64,000 nucleotides of DNA. It comes from Massilia atriviolacea. Lineage in GTDB: Bacteria; Pseudomonadota; Gammaproteobacteria; Burkholderiales; Burkholderiaceae_D. Made by a program: the position numbers and the translations under genes. Position 1 is the stretch's first letter. Each line of letters starts with the position of its first letter. The stretch is from NCBI RefSeq assembly GCF_003953935.1, contig NZ_RXLQ01000017.1:1-64000 (forward strand). Reading direction: 5' to 3'. Positions 49,889-58,721 of the stretch are shown here, in pieces. The notes below the pieces were generated by a model. That model was not told where the DNA came from. It was given only the letters and a program-made list of their open reading frames with translations, and did not search any database.

Positions 49889-50461
49889 ATGAAACAGGAA
49901 ATCTACATCAGCACCGACGTCGAAACCGACGGCCCGATTCCCGGTCCGCATTCGATGCTCAGCATCGGCTCGGCCGCCTACCTGGCCGACAAGACCTGCA
50001 TCGCGACCTTCAGCGCAAACCTGGAATGCCTGCCGGAGGCCGCTGCGCATCCCGCCACCGCCGCGTGGTGGCTGACCCAGCCCGAGGCCTGGGCAGCCTG
50101 CCGCGCCGACCTGGAAACGCCGCTGGCGGCCATGCAGCGCTACCTCGCATGGGTCAAGTCGCTGCCGGGAAAACCGGTGTTCGTGGCCTACCCGGCCGGC
50201 TTCGACTTTTTGTTCGTGTACTGGTACCTGATCCGCTTTACCGGCGAAAGTCCGTTCAGCCATTCCGCGCTCGACATGAAATCGTACGCGATGGCGGTCC
50301 TGAAACGCGGCTACCGCGACAGCACCAAGCGCAATATGCCACGGCACTGGTTCGATCCCCTGCCCCATTCGCATGTGGCGCTGAACGACGCCATCGAACA
50401 GGGCGCGCTGTTCTGCAATATGCTGGCCGACAACCTGAAGCGCGACCGTCAGGACGGATAA
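49889..50461 (+). CDS. DEDD-type 3-prime to 5-prime exonuclease
   Basis: 190 aa from ATG 49889 ([15 protein letters not shown]). The first exonuclease motif is STDVETDG (Asp10, Glu12), the second lies around [17 protein letters not shown], and the third is [11 protein letters not shown] with the metal-binding Asp and the His of the DEDDh type. Such proteins degrade DNA or RNA ends; the substrate is unknown. Its upstream frame extends further but without homology. It converges with the HD-domain gene, overlapping it by 13 nt. It marks the return to ordinary chromosomal genes outside the T6SS. Confidence 0.85.
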   Translation: MKQEIYISTDVETDGPIPGPHSMLSIGSAAYLADKTCIATFSANLECLPEAAAHPATAAWWLTQPEAWAACRADLETPLAAMQRYLAWVKSLPGKPVFVAYPAGFDFLFVYWYLIRFTGESPFSHSALDMKSYAMAVLKRGYRDSTKRNMPRHWFDPLPHSHVALNDAIEQGALFCNMLADNLKRDRQDG

Positions 50462-50994
50462 GCCGCGATCTTGGCGGCCAGCCGCTGCGCCAGGTAGCCA
50501 TGCGCCTCGCCGAGCGCCGCCAGGATGACGCCGGCCTCCTCGCAATACGCGCCGATTTTCTCCGCCGACCAGTAATGCGGCGGCGCTTGCAGATTGCTGA
50601 TGCGGTCGGCCAGCTTGACGCACCAGACGGCCTTCGGCTGCTGCCGGATGCGGCGCAGGCTGTCGGCCATGGCTTCGGCTTTCGGCAGGCTGGGCGACTT
50701 CGACAAGGCGGCCACGCCATCGGCCACGGCCAGCCCGTAGTCGGCGGCAAGCGTTGCGTGCGCAATATCCTGGTCTTCCATCGCATCGTGCAGGATGGCG
50801 CACTGCATGGCCGTGCCGACCCCGTCGATCGGCTCCTGGGCATGGGCGGCCAGAATCTCCATGCCCACCATCCCCAGGTGCACCAGATAGGGCATGTCGG
50901 ACCCGGGGAATTTTTGCTGGCCGTGGACCTGGGCCGCGTAGCACCAGGCTTTGATCCAGGTTTCCTGCATTGCGTAGTCGATCTGCTGTGTCAT
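50449..50994 (-). CDS. HD-domain phosphohydrolase, MESH1/SpoT-like
   Basis: 181 aa. HD motifs are [33 protein letters not shown] (His69-Asp70) and [16 protein letters not shown]. The pattern of a His, then HxxxV, then HDxxED and KLADRxxN is that of SpoT-type hydrolase domains, as in small MESH1 proteins that cleave (p)ppGpp. There is no synthetase, TGS or ACT domain. Substrate is inferred from family. The gene converges on the exonuclease gene and is followed upstream by a divergent gene. Confidence 0.8.
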   Translation of the reverse strand: MTQQIDYAMQETWIKAWCYAAQVHGQQKFPGSDMPYLVHLGMVGMEILAAHAQEPIDGVGTAMQCAILHDAMEDQDIAHATLAADYGLAVADGVAALSKSPSLPKAEAMADSLRRIRQQPKAVWCVKLADRISNLQAPPHYWSAEKIGAYCEEAGVILAALGEAHGYLAQRLAAKIAAYPS

Positions 50995-51093
50995 GCTTCC
51001 TCCGTTGGCAAATCTTAGCGCAGCGGGCAGAAATGCGTGCGACTCGTTAAAATATCGGCACGCCGGCCGATGCCGGGAACATCAGGAGACACT

Positions 51094-51393
51094 ATGATCA
51101 AGGAAGTCGCGGAACTGAAGATCGCTGCGGGAATGGAGCAGCAGTTTGAAGCGGGCGTGCAGCAAGCCATCCCGCTGTTCAAGCGCGCCAAAGGGTGCCA
51201 TGGCATGCGCATGGAGCGCTCGGTCGAAGAGCCGGGAAGCTACATGCTGTTCGTCGAATGGGAAAGCGTGGACGACCATATGGTGCATTTTCGCGGCAGC
51301 GAAGACTTCAAGGAATGGCGCCGCCTGGTAGGTGAATTTTACAGCGCGCCGCCGCGGGTTTTTCATACCGCCAGCGCGGTCGAAGGGTTCTGA
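51094..51393 (+). CDS. Antibiotic biosynthesis monooxygenase (ABM)-type protein
   Basis: 99 aa from ATG 51094, preceded by AGGAGA at ideal spacing; an in-frame ATG 19 codons upstream has no such site. The ferredoxin-like ABM fold is suggested by VAELKIAAGMEQQFEAGV, GCHGMRMERSVEEPGSYMLFVEW and HMVHFRGSEDFKEWRRLV. Family members act as small monooxygenases or heme-linked enzymes, but many have unknown roles. It forms a single-gene unit here. Confidence 0.8.
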   Translation: MIKEVAELKIAAGMEQQFEAGVQQAIPLFKRAKGCHGMRMERSVEEPGSYMLFVEWESVDDHMVHFRGSEDFKEWRRLVGEFYSAPPRVFHTASAVEGF

Positions 51394-51412
51394 CACCCGC
51401 CTATATGTTCGC

Positions 51413-51751
51413 CTACGTCATATAGCGAAGACCGTCGCGCGCCTGGTAGGCCACGTCCGGATCGGCGCTCTTGCTGAGAAGCGTCAAGAGCTGCGTGGCC
51501 CGCCTGGTATCGGCCGCCTGGTCGAGCATTCCGGCACACGTCTGCAACCAATGCGAGCTGCGTGCATCGAGCTCTGTCATCAGGGCGTCCCAGTCGGCGT
51601 CGGAGAATGCGTCCATGACGTCGACGGCGTGCGACATGCCGCCGTCCATCCAGTCGTCAGGATATGCCTCGCTGCCCTGCACACCGTGGTCGTAGGCCGA
51701 AAACAGCCCGGCGGCTTCGGCAGGCGGCGATTGAACGGGTTCGAGATCCAT
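51413..51751 (-). CDS. Hypothetical acidic 112-aa protein
   Basis: The protein is acidic in its N-terminal half (SAYDHGVQGSEAYPDDWMDGG; DVMDAFSDADWDALMTELDA) and helical in its C-terminal half (TRRATQLLTLLSKSADPDVAYQARDGL), which resembles a HEAT-type repeat. No signal peptide or membrane segment is seen. It converges with the ABM gene, 19 nt from its end. The family is not recognised. Acidic helical proteins of this kind include some immunity proteins, but nothing here points to a toxin partner. Confidence 0.55.
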   Translation of the reverse strand: MDLEPVQSPPAEAAGLFSAYDHGVQGSEAYPDDWMDGGMSHAVDVMDAFSDADWDALMTELDARSSHWLQTCAGMLDQAADTRRATQLLTLLSKSADPDVAYQARDGLRYMT

Positions 51752-51880
51752 GTGTGTATGCCTTCATTACTCGTTGTCGCGCAAGCGGTTCCTGTCGTCA
51801 GTCGATATTTCGTTGGCGCTTGCGGAAATGCGCTATTCTGCGCCACAACGCTACCGTAGCAGCATGAAAAGAATTGTATT

Positions 51881-52516
51881 GTGAACGTACTCGTTTCGGC
51901 GGCATGGTTGACCATGGCGCTGCAGCCGCCTACCCCGCCGGTCAGCTACCGGGTCGACGAAAGCAAGCCGTCCGACAGCATTGCGATCCAGGCTGTGTCG
52001 GTGAAAGCGGTCGCCGGGATGGACCGGCAAGCTGTCGGCAAGGTCAATGCCGCCTTGACTTCCGCAACCGCCGGTTTTGCAAAAGAAGCGAAACAATGCG
52101 CTGCCGCCGCGCAGGGACACTTATGGGGATACCAAGTCCGGTTCGACAAAGCCCTGCTGTCCGACAACTACCTGAGCATCGTGTTTGCCAAAACGACCGT
52201 GTGTGCGGGCTCCCCGAACGAACAAAAAGAAGCGCGCGTGTTTGCGCGCAAGAGCGGTACGCCGATCCCGGCGCGAACCTTGTTCAAGCAGATGCTGCCT
52301 GCCGTCAGAATCGCGCCCGCCGTGTCGAAAAACAAGGAGCTCATCCGCCTCGACGAAGACACGGCCGAACAGCTGATCGACGACGAACGTTGTGGCTTTT
52401 ATCTGAAGAACACCTCGTACCGGATCTGGGTCGATGGCACGCACCTGGTTCTGTTCCCGGAATTCACTCAGACGTACTCCTTCTGCCAGAAAGAGTATCT
52501 GATCCATCGCTGGTAA
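51881..52516 (+). CDS. Probable secreted protein, DUF3298-like C-terminus
   Basis: 211 aa, GTG start. A weak N-terminal hydrophobic stretch (VLVSAAWLTMAL) may be a signal peptide. The segment FDKALLSDNYLSIVFAKTTVCAG followed by a C-terminal block ending TYSFCQKEYLIHRW recalls the RsiV/PdaC-type DUF3298 layout, but the match is loose. Four cysteines suggest an extracytoplasmic protein. The final 53 bases overlap the end of the convergent beta-glucosidase gene. The function is unknown. Confidence 0.6.
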   Translation: MNVLVSAAWLTMALQPPTPPVSYRVDESKPSDSIAIQAVSVKAVAGMDRQAVGKVNAALTSATAGFAKEAKQCAAAAQGHLWGYQVRFDKALLSDNYLSIVFAKTTVCAGSPNEQKEARVFARKSGTPIPARTLFKQMLPAVRIAPAVSKNKELIRLDEDTAEQLIDDERCGFYLKNTSYRIWVDGTHLVLFPEFTQTYSFCQKEYLIHRW

Positions 52517-53930
52517 ATCCAGGGTGACCTGGTTCGGTCCACATCGCCGCGCCGGTCCACGGCGATGGCCGCGCCGGCACGCCATCGAGCACCGCGCCGT
52601 TGGTGGCGATCACCTCGCGGTAAAAATAGGCGCTGTTCTTGAGCGTGCGCTCCTGGGTCGCAAAGTTCACGTGCACGATGCCGAAGCGCTTGGAAAATCC
52701 ATGCGCCCATTCCAGGTTGTCCAGCAGCGACCAGGCGCAGTAGCCGCGCACGTCGACGCCCTTCTGGATCACCTCGTGGATCGCGCGCAGGTGCTTTTGG
52801 TAGTAGTCGATGCGCAGCGGGTCGTGCACCCGCCCTCCTTCGGCCACCGGCGGATCGAAGAACGCGGCGCCGTTCTCGGTGATGTACACGGGCGGATTGC
52901 CGTAGCGCGCGGCCACCCATTCGAGCGTGTCGCTCAAGCCCTTGGCGTACACTTCCCAACCGGTTTCGGTATAGGTGGCGAGCGGCTGGCGCACCGCCAC
53001 CGCGCGCACCGGCAAGGCGGTCGGCTCGTCGCGGGTCACGCTGCGAGTATAGTAATTGACGCCGATGAAGTCGAGCGGCTGGGCAATCAGCGCGAAGTCC
53101 TGCGCCGGCCAGGCGGGCCAGGCGTCGCCGTACACGTCCGTCATCTTTGCGGGGTAGCGCCCGAAAAATACCGGGTCGAGGAACTGGCCGTTCATGTAGG
53201 CGTGGCCGCGCGCCGCCGCTTCCTCATCGGCCGCGCTGCCGCTGGCCGGGTACTTCGGCTCCAGGTTCACCACCAGCCCGATCTCGTGCCTGCCCATCTC
53301 GCGGTACACCTTGACCGCCGCCCCGTGCGCGCGCATCAGGTTGTGCGCGGCGATGGGCGCCTCGAAGCGGTTGTGGTGCCCCGGCGCCAGCGTGCCGTTC
53401 AGGTAGCCGCCGTCGGACACCACCCACGGCTCGTTGAGCGTGGCCCACGAGGTGACGCGGTCGTCGAGCCGGTCGAACATCACGCGCGCGTAATCGGCGA
53501 ACCAGTCGGCGATGTCGCGATTGAGCCAGCCGCCCTGGTTGTCCAGCGCTTCCGGCAAATCCCAATGGAACAGGGTCACCATCGGCTTGATGCCCTGCTC
53601 CAGCAAGCTGTCAACCAGCTGGTCGTAAAACCCGATCCCCACCGGGTTGACGGCGCCGCGGCCGGAGGGCATGACACGGCTCCACGAAATGCTGAAACGG
53701 TAGGCTTGCAGGCCGATCTCGCGCATCAGCGCCACGTCTTGCGCGGCACGGCGGTAATGGTCGCAGGCCACGTCGCCGGTGTCGCCGTCGCGGATATTCC
53801 CGGGCGAGTGCGCGAAGCGCTGCCAGATGCTCGGCCCCGCGCCATCGGCCAGCGGCGAACCTTCGATCTGGTAGGCCGACGTGGAGGCGCCCCACAGGAA
53901 ATTCTTGGGAAACTCGATTGCGTTGATCAT
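52464..53930 (-). CDS. GH1 beta-glucosidase
   Basis: 488 aa. The GH1 N-terminal signature FPKNFLWGASTSAYQIEGS is present. The acid/base residue is Glu167 in TLNEPW and the nucleophile is Glu352 in YITENGAAF. HWDLPEAL and the substrate-binding SLLDNLEWAHGFSKRFG are intact. It should release glucose from beta-glucosides. There is no signal peptide, so it acts in the cytoplasm on imported oligosaccharides. Its ATG overlaps the preceding stop by 4 nt. About 30 residues at the C-terminus (after YFYREVIATNG) exceed the usual length and lie in the overlap with a convergent gene. Confidence 0.95.
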   Translation of the reverse strand: MINAIEFPKNFLWGASTSAYQIEGSPLADGAGPSIWQRFAHSPGNIRDGDTGDVACDHYRRAAQDVALMREIGLQAYRFSISWSRVMPSGRGAVNPVGIGFYDQLVDSLLEQGIKPMVTLFHWDLPEALDNQGGWLNRDIADWFADYARVMFDRLDDRVTSWATLNEPWVVSDGGYLNGTLAPGHHNRFEAPIAAHNLMRAHGAAVKVYREMGRHEIGLVVNLEPKYPASGSAADEEAAARGHAYMNGQFLDPVFFGRYPAKMTDVYGDAWPAWPAQDFALIAQPLDFIGVNYYTRSVTRDEPTALPVRAVAVRQPLATYTETGWEVYAKGLSDTLEWVAARYGNPPVYITENGAAFFDPPVAEGGRVHDPLRIDYYQKHLRAIHEVIQKGVDVRGYCAWSLLDNLEWAHGFSKRFGIVHVNFATQERTLKNSAYFYREVIATNGAVLDGVPARPSPWTGAAMWTEPGHPGFTSDGSDTLSGRRSTSE

Positions 53931-56900
53931 GGTGTTCCCTTGGTGTGATCGACTGCGATGAAAACGGTGGCCGGCAGTGTGCCGATGCGCAGTTCGCCGC
54001 CGCGCCAGAGCGCGGGTTTGCCGTCGATGGTGGTGCGCGCGCCACGCCAGCGGGCGTCGGCCGCGCGCAGCCGCACGCCGCCCGGCGGCCGTTCGATCTT
54101 ACCGCCGATTCTCATGGTGATGCCACGCGATTGCGCCTTGATCTCGTAGTCCAGCTGTCCGTAGGACGTGCGCAAGCCCTGGACGGAAACGCCGGCGCCA
54201 GCGAGCCAGGCTGGCGCAATGCCGTCGGCGACGATCAGCGACCGGTCGGACTCGCGTTCGTACGCAAACAGGTCGAGCGCGGAGCGGATATAGTCCGACG
54301 AAATCCAGCCGTGCGGCATGTCGCCCACGAAGCGCGGCGCGCGTGCGTCGCGCCCCACCACTTCGGCCCACTGGTTCCAGGCGGCGGGCCGGCGGTCGCG
54401 CATGAAGTAGTCGAGCAGTTCGTGCGCGCGCCCGCGCCATCCCAGCCGCACGAAGGCGGCCACGTTACGCAGTTCGTACGGCGTGTAGTCGTTCCACTCG
54501 CGCCGGCCGTCGCGCCGCGCCACCGCCTCGCTCCAGTAACGCTCGAAGGTCCCGTGCAGCAGGTCTTGCGGCAGCCGCTGTTGCAGGCCGCCCGGCGAGA
54601 GCGCGATGGTGGTCGAGGTGGGGTCGAAGTCGCCCAGTTCCGCCGCACCGGCCAGGTAATCGATCCTGTGCATGCGGGCGGTCAGGCGCAGCGACGCCAT
54701 CAGCTCGCGTTCGAACTGGTCGCCCTGGGCGCGCAGGGCGGCGGCGTCGGCGGGCTTGTTCATCACGCTGGCCAGCATGGCGGCGTCACGGTAGCCGCGC
54801 AGGCCCCAGAAATTGTCCCAGTTCGAATGCATCGGCTTGGCCGAATAGCCTTCGTGGCTGATCGACGCCGGCAGCAGGCCATACAGCATGCGGCGGCCGG
54901 GCGCGAGATTGGCCGCCGTCCGTTCCGACTGGCGCTGGCGTTCCATGTAGGCCGCTGCCGCCTTCACGCGCGGCCACAGGCGCGTCACCAGTGCGCGGTC
55001 GTGCGTGTAGCGCCACACTTGCGCCACCAGGAAAATGAACTCGCCCTGGCTGTCGTTCTCGGGCACCGGATCGGCCCCGCGCCGGTCCACGCAGCAGGGA
55101 ATCTTACCGTTCGCGAACTGGCGCGGCGCGAACCAGTTCGCGTAGTCGCGCGCATCGTCGCCGTTCCCGAGCCTCAGCATCGCTTCCGACATCATGGCGC
55201 CATCGCGGATCCACGAGCGGGCGTACGAGCGCGTGCCGGGCATCAGCGCCGCGCCGTCGCGCGTCATCAGCATGTGCGCCAGCGAGGACCGCATGGTATC
55301 GACCAGCGCCTGCGCCGACGGCGGAACGGTGATCGCCACGTGATTCAGGCGCGCGCGCCACTGGCCCGCCACCTGGTCCTGCATCGCTGTCAGCCATTGG
55401 CCGGGCGTGGCGCCAGCCAGTTGCGGGGGCGCCGGCTGGCCGTTCAAGGGCAGCGCCAGGCCGAACACCGCCGTCGCGCCGGGCGCCAGCGTGACGTCGT
55501 AGGCCAGCGCGCCGGAGGCGAAACCGGCTTCGTCTTCCACGCGCGCCACGGCGCTCCAGCCGTCGCCCGCCAGGCGCGCGGGGATGGCGCCATGGTCGAA
55601 CGAGGACACGCCGGCCCGGTCGGGCGCGGCGAGGCTCCACACGCGCGTGGCGCCATCGACGGCAAGACTGTCGCCGCTCCAGGCCAGTGTGCGGATCGGA
55701 CTGACCCCGGGCGGGGTATTGAGGAACTGCATCGGCGGATTGACTTGCAGGGGACGCAGCGCCAGCGCCAGCCGCAGGGTCAAGGGGGCGGCCGAGGTAT
55801 TCGCCAGGTCGTAGCGCGCAATCAGCTGCGAGGTGGCCGGCGTGCCCTGCGCAAAGGCGGTCGTACGCAGACGCCAGCGCGGCGCCGTCCAGGTGACCGA
55901 CGGTATCGGCAGATAGCCTTCCTGCAGCGACTGCGATGCCGTCACGTCGGCCCAGGTGACCAGCTTGCCGTCGTCGATGACAAACGGCTCGATGGTGAAG
56001 CCGGCGCGCGCCGCTTCGATGGCGCCGTCTTCCGAGATCAGTCCCGTTTCGCGGCCGCCGTCGACACCGAGCACGGTCCAGTAATTCTGCTCTCCCGACA
56101 TGCCGCGCGGGTAATGGCCGCGCGGCGCTTCCTTTGCCAGCGCCTGGAAGAAGCTGTTGGCCGTGGCGCCGTACGCCAGGTCCTTCAGTTCGATGCGCTC
56201 CAGCCGGTATACTGGCGCTGGCGCTGGCGCGTCGGGCATCGTCACGCGCACGAAGCGCGCCTCCGACTCGCCCAGCAGCAGCGGATCGGCGCCGCCCGTG
56301 CTGTCGCGCACCTTGCGCACGGTGCGCCAGGTATTGCCGTCATCGGAGAACGCCACCTCGTAGCGCACGGCGTGCAGGCCATCGGCCCAGTGCAGCACCA
56401 GGCCGCCGAACTCGCGCGCAATGCCATAGTCCACCGTCACCGCGCCCGGCGTGGCGCAGACGACGGGCTGCGGCGGCGCTCCGGCCGGGGCGACGGCGCG
56501 CATGCGCAGGTCGTCGATGAAAACCGACCCGCGTCCCCCATCGCGTCCGGCGCTGACCACCAGTTCCATCTGCTCCGTGCGGCGCAGCGTGCGGTCCTTG
56601 GACGGCCCCCAGGCAAAATCGATATGGCGCTTCTTGAAGGTGACCTTCTGCCAGTCGCGCGAGATCGCGAAGTTGGGGCGGTTGACCCACCAGACGTTGT
56701 CGCCGCTGGCGTCGACCAGTTTCATCTCGAAGTTGTTGAGCGGGGCGTCGGCGCGCATCCAGAACGAGATGGCGTAGTCGCCGTCGAAGTCGAGCGCCAA
56801 GCTGCGTTTGGCGCTGGCATAGCCGGCGGCGCTGCCGAAATCGAAGTCGAAGCGCATGCCCTGCCCCTGCACCCCGGGCGCGCGCGATGCGCTGGCCGTG

Positions 56901-57016
56901 ACTCCGTCCGACACCACCGCCTTCCACGCGAGCGGCTGCTCGAAGTCGTCCAGCACGCGTTCCTGCGCCTGCGCGCCCATCGCCGCGCACAGCAGCAGCG
57001 GCCACAGTCTGATCAT
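53927..57016 (-). CDS. Large secreted carbohydrate-active protein with CBM, discoidin and (alpha/alpha)6 domains
   Basis: 1029 aa. A signal peptide (LWPLLLCAAMGAQA) is followed by a carbohydrate-binding-type beta domain (about 20-180: VLDDFEQPLAWKAV; YAISFWMRADAPLNNFEMKL), an F5/8-type domain (about 190-290: YEVAFSDDGNTWRTVRKV; ARFVRVTMPD), and a long region with the (alpha/alpha)6 toroid motifs SYARSWIRDGAMMSEAML and DNFWGLRGYRDAAML. Toroid-type glycosidases include amylase-, debranching- and rhamnosidase-like families; I cannot fix which. It sits between ABC permeases and the beta-glucosidase with 4-nt overlaps on both sides, so it works on the same polysaccharide, probably in the periplasm or outside. 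Confidence 0.8.
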   Translation of the reverse strand: MIRLWPLLLCAAMGAQAQERVLDDFEQPLAWKAVVSDGVTASASRAPGVQGQGMRFDFDFGSAAGYASAKRSLALDFDGDYAISFWMRADAPLNNFEMKLVDASGDNVWWVNRPNFAISRDWQKVTFKKRHIDFAWGPSKDRTLRRTEQMELVVSAGRDGGRGSVFIDDLRMRAVAPAGAPPQPVVCATPGAVTVDYGIAREFGGLVLHWADGLHAVRYEVAFSDDGNTWRTVRKVRDSTGGADPLLLGESEARFVRVTMPDAPAPAPVYRLERIELKDLAYGATANSFFQALAKEAPRGHYPRGMSGEQNYWTVLGVDGGRETGLISEDGAIEAARAGFTIEPFVIDDGKLVTWADVTASQSLQEGYLPIPSVTWTAPRWRLRTTAFAQGTPATSQLIARYDLANTSAAPLTLRLALALRPLQVNPPMQFLNTPPGVSPIRTLAWSGDSLAVDGATRVWSLAAPDRAGVSSFDHGAIPARLAGDGWSAVARVEDEAGFASGALAYDVTLAPGATAVFGLALPLNGQPAPPQLAGATPGQWLTAMQDQVAGQWRARLNHVAITVPPSAQALVDTMRSSLAHMLMTRDGAALMPGTRSYARSWIRDGAMMSEAMLRLGNGDDARDYANWFAPRQFANGKIPCCVDRRGADPVPENDSQGEFIFLVAQVWRYTHDRALVTRLWPRVKAAAAYMERQRQSERTAANLAPGRRMLYGLLPASISHEGYSAKPMHSNWDNFWGLRGYRDAAMLASVMNKPADAAALRAQGDQFERELMASLRLTARMHRIDYLAGAAELGDFDPTSTTIALSPGGLQQRLPQDLLHGTFERYWSEAVARRDGRREWNDYTPYELRNVAAFVRLGWRGRAHELLDYFMRDRRPAAWNQWAEVVGRDARAPRFVGDMPHGWISSDYIRSALDLFAYERESDRSLIVADGIAPAWLAGAGVSVQGLRTSYGQLDYEIKAQSRGITMRIGGKIERPPGGVRLRAADARWRGARTTIDGKPALWRGGELRIGTLPATVFIAVDHTKGTP

Positions 57017-57846
57017 CCCTTCACGCTCCCGACCAGCAGGCCCTGTATGTAATAGCGCTGCAACGCCAGGAACAGCAGCAGCACCGGCAGGATGGTCAGC
57101 ACCGAGCCGGCCATCATCATCTCGTTATCCTGCACGTGCTCGCGCGAGAGCGACGCCAGCGCCACCGGCAAGGTGTACAAGTCCTTGTCGGTGAGGACGA
57201 TCAGGGGCCACATGAAGTCGTTCCAGCTGCCCAGGAAGCTGAAGATCGCCAGCGTCACCAGGATCGGCGCCAGCAGCGGCAGCACGATCGAGCGGAAGAT
57301 GCGGAACTCGCTGGCGCCGTCGAGCCGCGCCGCCTCCAGCAGCGCATCGGGAATCGTCAGCGCGTACTGGCGCACCAGAAAGATCCCGAAGATGCTGGCC
57401 GCCGCCGGCACCAGCACGCCGATGTAGGTATTCACAAGCCCCATCTGCTTCATGATCAAAAACAGCGGCAGCATCGCCACCTGCCCGGGAATCACCAGGG
57501 CCCCCAGCAGCAGCTTGAAGATGCGGTCGCGCCCAGCAAAGCGCAGCTTGGCGAAGGCGTAGCCCGCGCCGACGTTGAAGGCCAGCGACAGCAGGGTCGC
57601 GGCCAGCGCCAGCAGCAGGCTGTTCAAAAAATAGCGGCCGATGCCGGCCTGCGCGAACAGCTCCAGGTAGTTGGCCAGGGTGGCCTGGCGCGGTAGCAGC
57701 GGCGGCGGAAAGTGGCTCGCTTCGCCGTGCGCCATGAACGACACGGATGTCATCCACAGCAGCGGAAACATCGCCAGCAGCGCGCACAGCACCAGCAGCG
57801 CGTTGACCCAGAGGCGGCGCGGCATGCCGCCGCTGCGCGCGCTCAT
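57013..57846 (-). CDS. Sugar ABC transporter permease (MalG type)
   Basis: 277 aa. The start MSARSGGMPRRLWVN is set by a 4-nt overlap with the first permease gene. Six helices are visible, and the EAA loop reads EAARLDGASEFRIFRSIVLPLLAP, the ATPase contact of binding-protein-dependent permeases. It ends LVGSVKG, typical of MalG-like subunits. A longer frame to 58701 is only a shadow of the upstream permease. It forms the inner-membrane channel with the other permease. Confidence 0.95.
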   Translation of the reverse strand: MSARSGGMPRRLWVNALLVLCALLAMFPLLWMTSVSFMAHGEASHFPPPLLPRQATLANYLELFAQAGIGRYFLNSLLLALAATLLSLAFNVGAGYAFAKLRFAGRDRIFKLLLGALVIPGQVAMLPLFLIMKQMGLVNTYIGVLVPAAASIFGIFLVRQYALTIPDALLEAARLDGASEFRIFRSIVLPLLAPILVTLAIFSFLGSWNDFMWPLIVLTDKDLYTLPVALASLSREHVQDNEMMMAGSVLTILPVLLLFLALQRYYIQGLLVGSVKG

Positions 57847-58721
57847 TCTTCCATCCCGCGTCCGGCCACGCGCATCTGCAGCATGGTCACGCCGAACATC
57901 AGCAGGAACAGGATGAAGGCGACCGCCGTGGCGCTGCCCAGGTTCCACCATTTGAAGCCCTGCTCGTACATGAAGTACAGGACGCTGACCGTGCTTTGCA
58001 GCGGCCCGCCTTCGGTCATCATGTACGGTTCGGCAAACAGCTGGAAGTAGCCGGCCATGGTCAGGATGCTGACCATGAACATGGTCGGCGCCAGCGCCGG
58101 CAGGGTGATGTGGCGCAGCATGGCCACGCTGCGCGCGCCATCGAGTTCGGCCGCCTCGTACAGGTCTTCCGGGATGCTCTGCAAGCCGGCCAGGAAGATG
58201 ATCATGTTGTAGCCGAAGTTCTTCCACACCGCGAACAGGATAATCGAGGGCATGGCAAAGCGCGGATCGCCCAGCCAGTCCACCGGCGCCAGTCCGACCA
58301 GATCGAGCCCGTAATTGATGAAGCCGTAACGCGTGTGGTACAGGTAGCGCCAGATGACGGCCACGGCCACCATCGACGTGACCACCGGCGCAAAAAACGC
58401 GGTGCGAAACAGGGGCTTGAACCAGGCCAGCCGGGAATTGAGCAGCAGGGCCGCACCGAGCGAGGCGGCAATCGAGAGCGGCACGCCGACCACCACGAAA
58501 AACAGGGTGTTCCCCAGCGCCTTCCAGAATAGCGGCGTTTGCAGCAGTTCGGCGTAGTTGGCCAGGCCGACGAAGCGCAGGTTGTCCAGGTCCGCCAGCG
58601 CGTACAGGTCGAAGTCGGTCAGGCTCATGGCCAGCGCGGCCAGCACCGGCACGAAGAAAAACAGGCCGATCACCAGCAAGGGCGGCGCCACCATCGACCA
58701 CGCGGCGCGGCCGCTGTTCAT
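57843..58721 (-). CDS. Sugar ABC transporter permease (MalF/UgpA type)
   Basis: 292 aa from ATG 58721, overlapping the binding-protein stop by 4 nt. Six helices are present, with the EAA loop EAAELDGARSVAMLRHITLPALAP. The LFFFVPVLAALAMSLTDFDLY start is typical of the MalF/UgpA class. It pairs with the MalG-type subunit. No ATPase gene lies in the visible operon, so a shared MsmX/MalK-type ATPase encoded elsewhere is expected. Confidence 0.95.
   Translation of the reverse strand: MNSGRAAWSMVAPPLLVIGLFFFVPVLAALAMSLTDFDLYALADLDNLRFVGLANYAELLQTPLFWKALGNTLFFVVVGVPLSIAASLGAALLLNSRLAWFKPLFRTAFFAPVVTSMVAVAVIWRYLYHTRYGFINYGLDLVGLAPVDWLGDPRFAMPSIILFAVWKNFGYNMIIFLAGLQSIPEDLYEAAELDGARSVAMLRHITLPALAPTMFMVSILTMAGYFQLFAEPYMMTEGGPLQSTVSVLYFMYEQGFKWWNLGSATAVAFILFLLMFGVTMLQMRVAGRGMEE

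Noticed and set aside
57847-58701. Long N-terminal extension of the second permease
   Set aside because: It runs antiparallel in frame choice through the first permease gene; the 4-nt overlap start gives a normal-length MalG-type protein.
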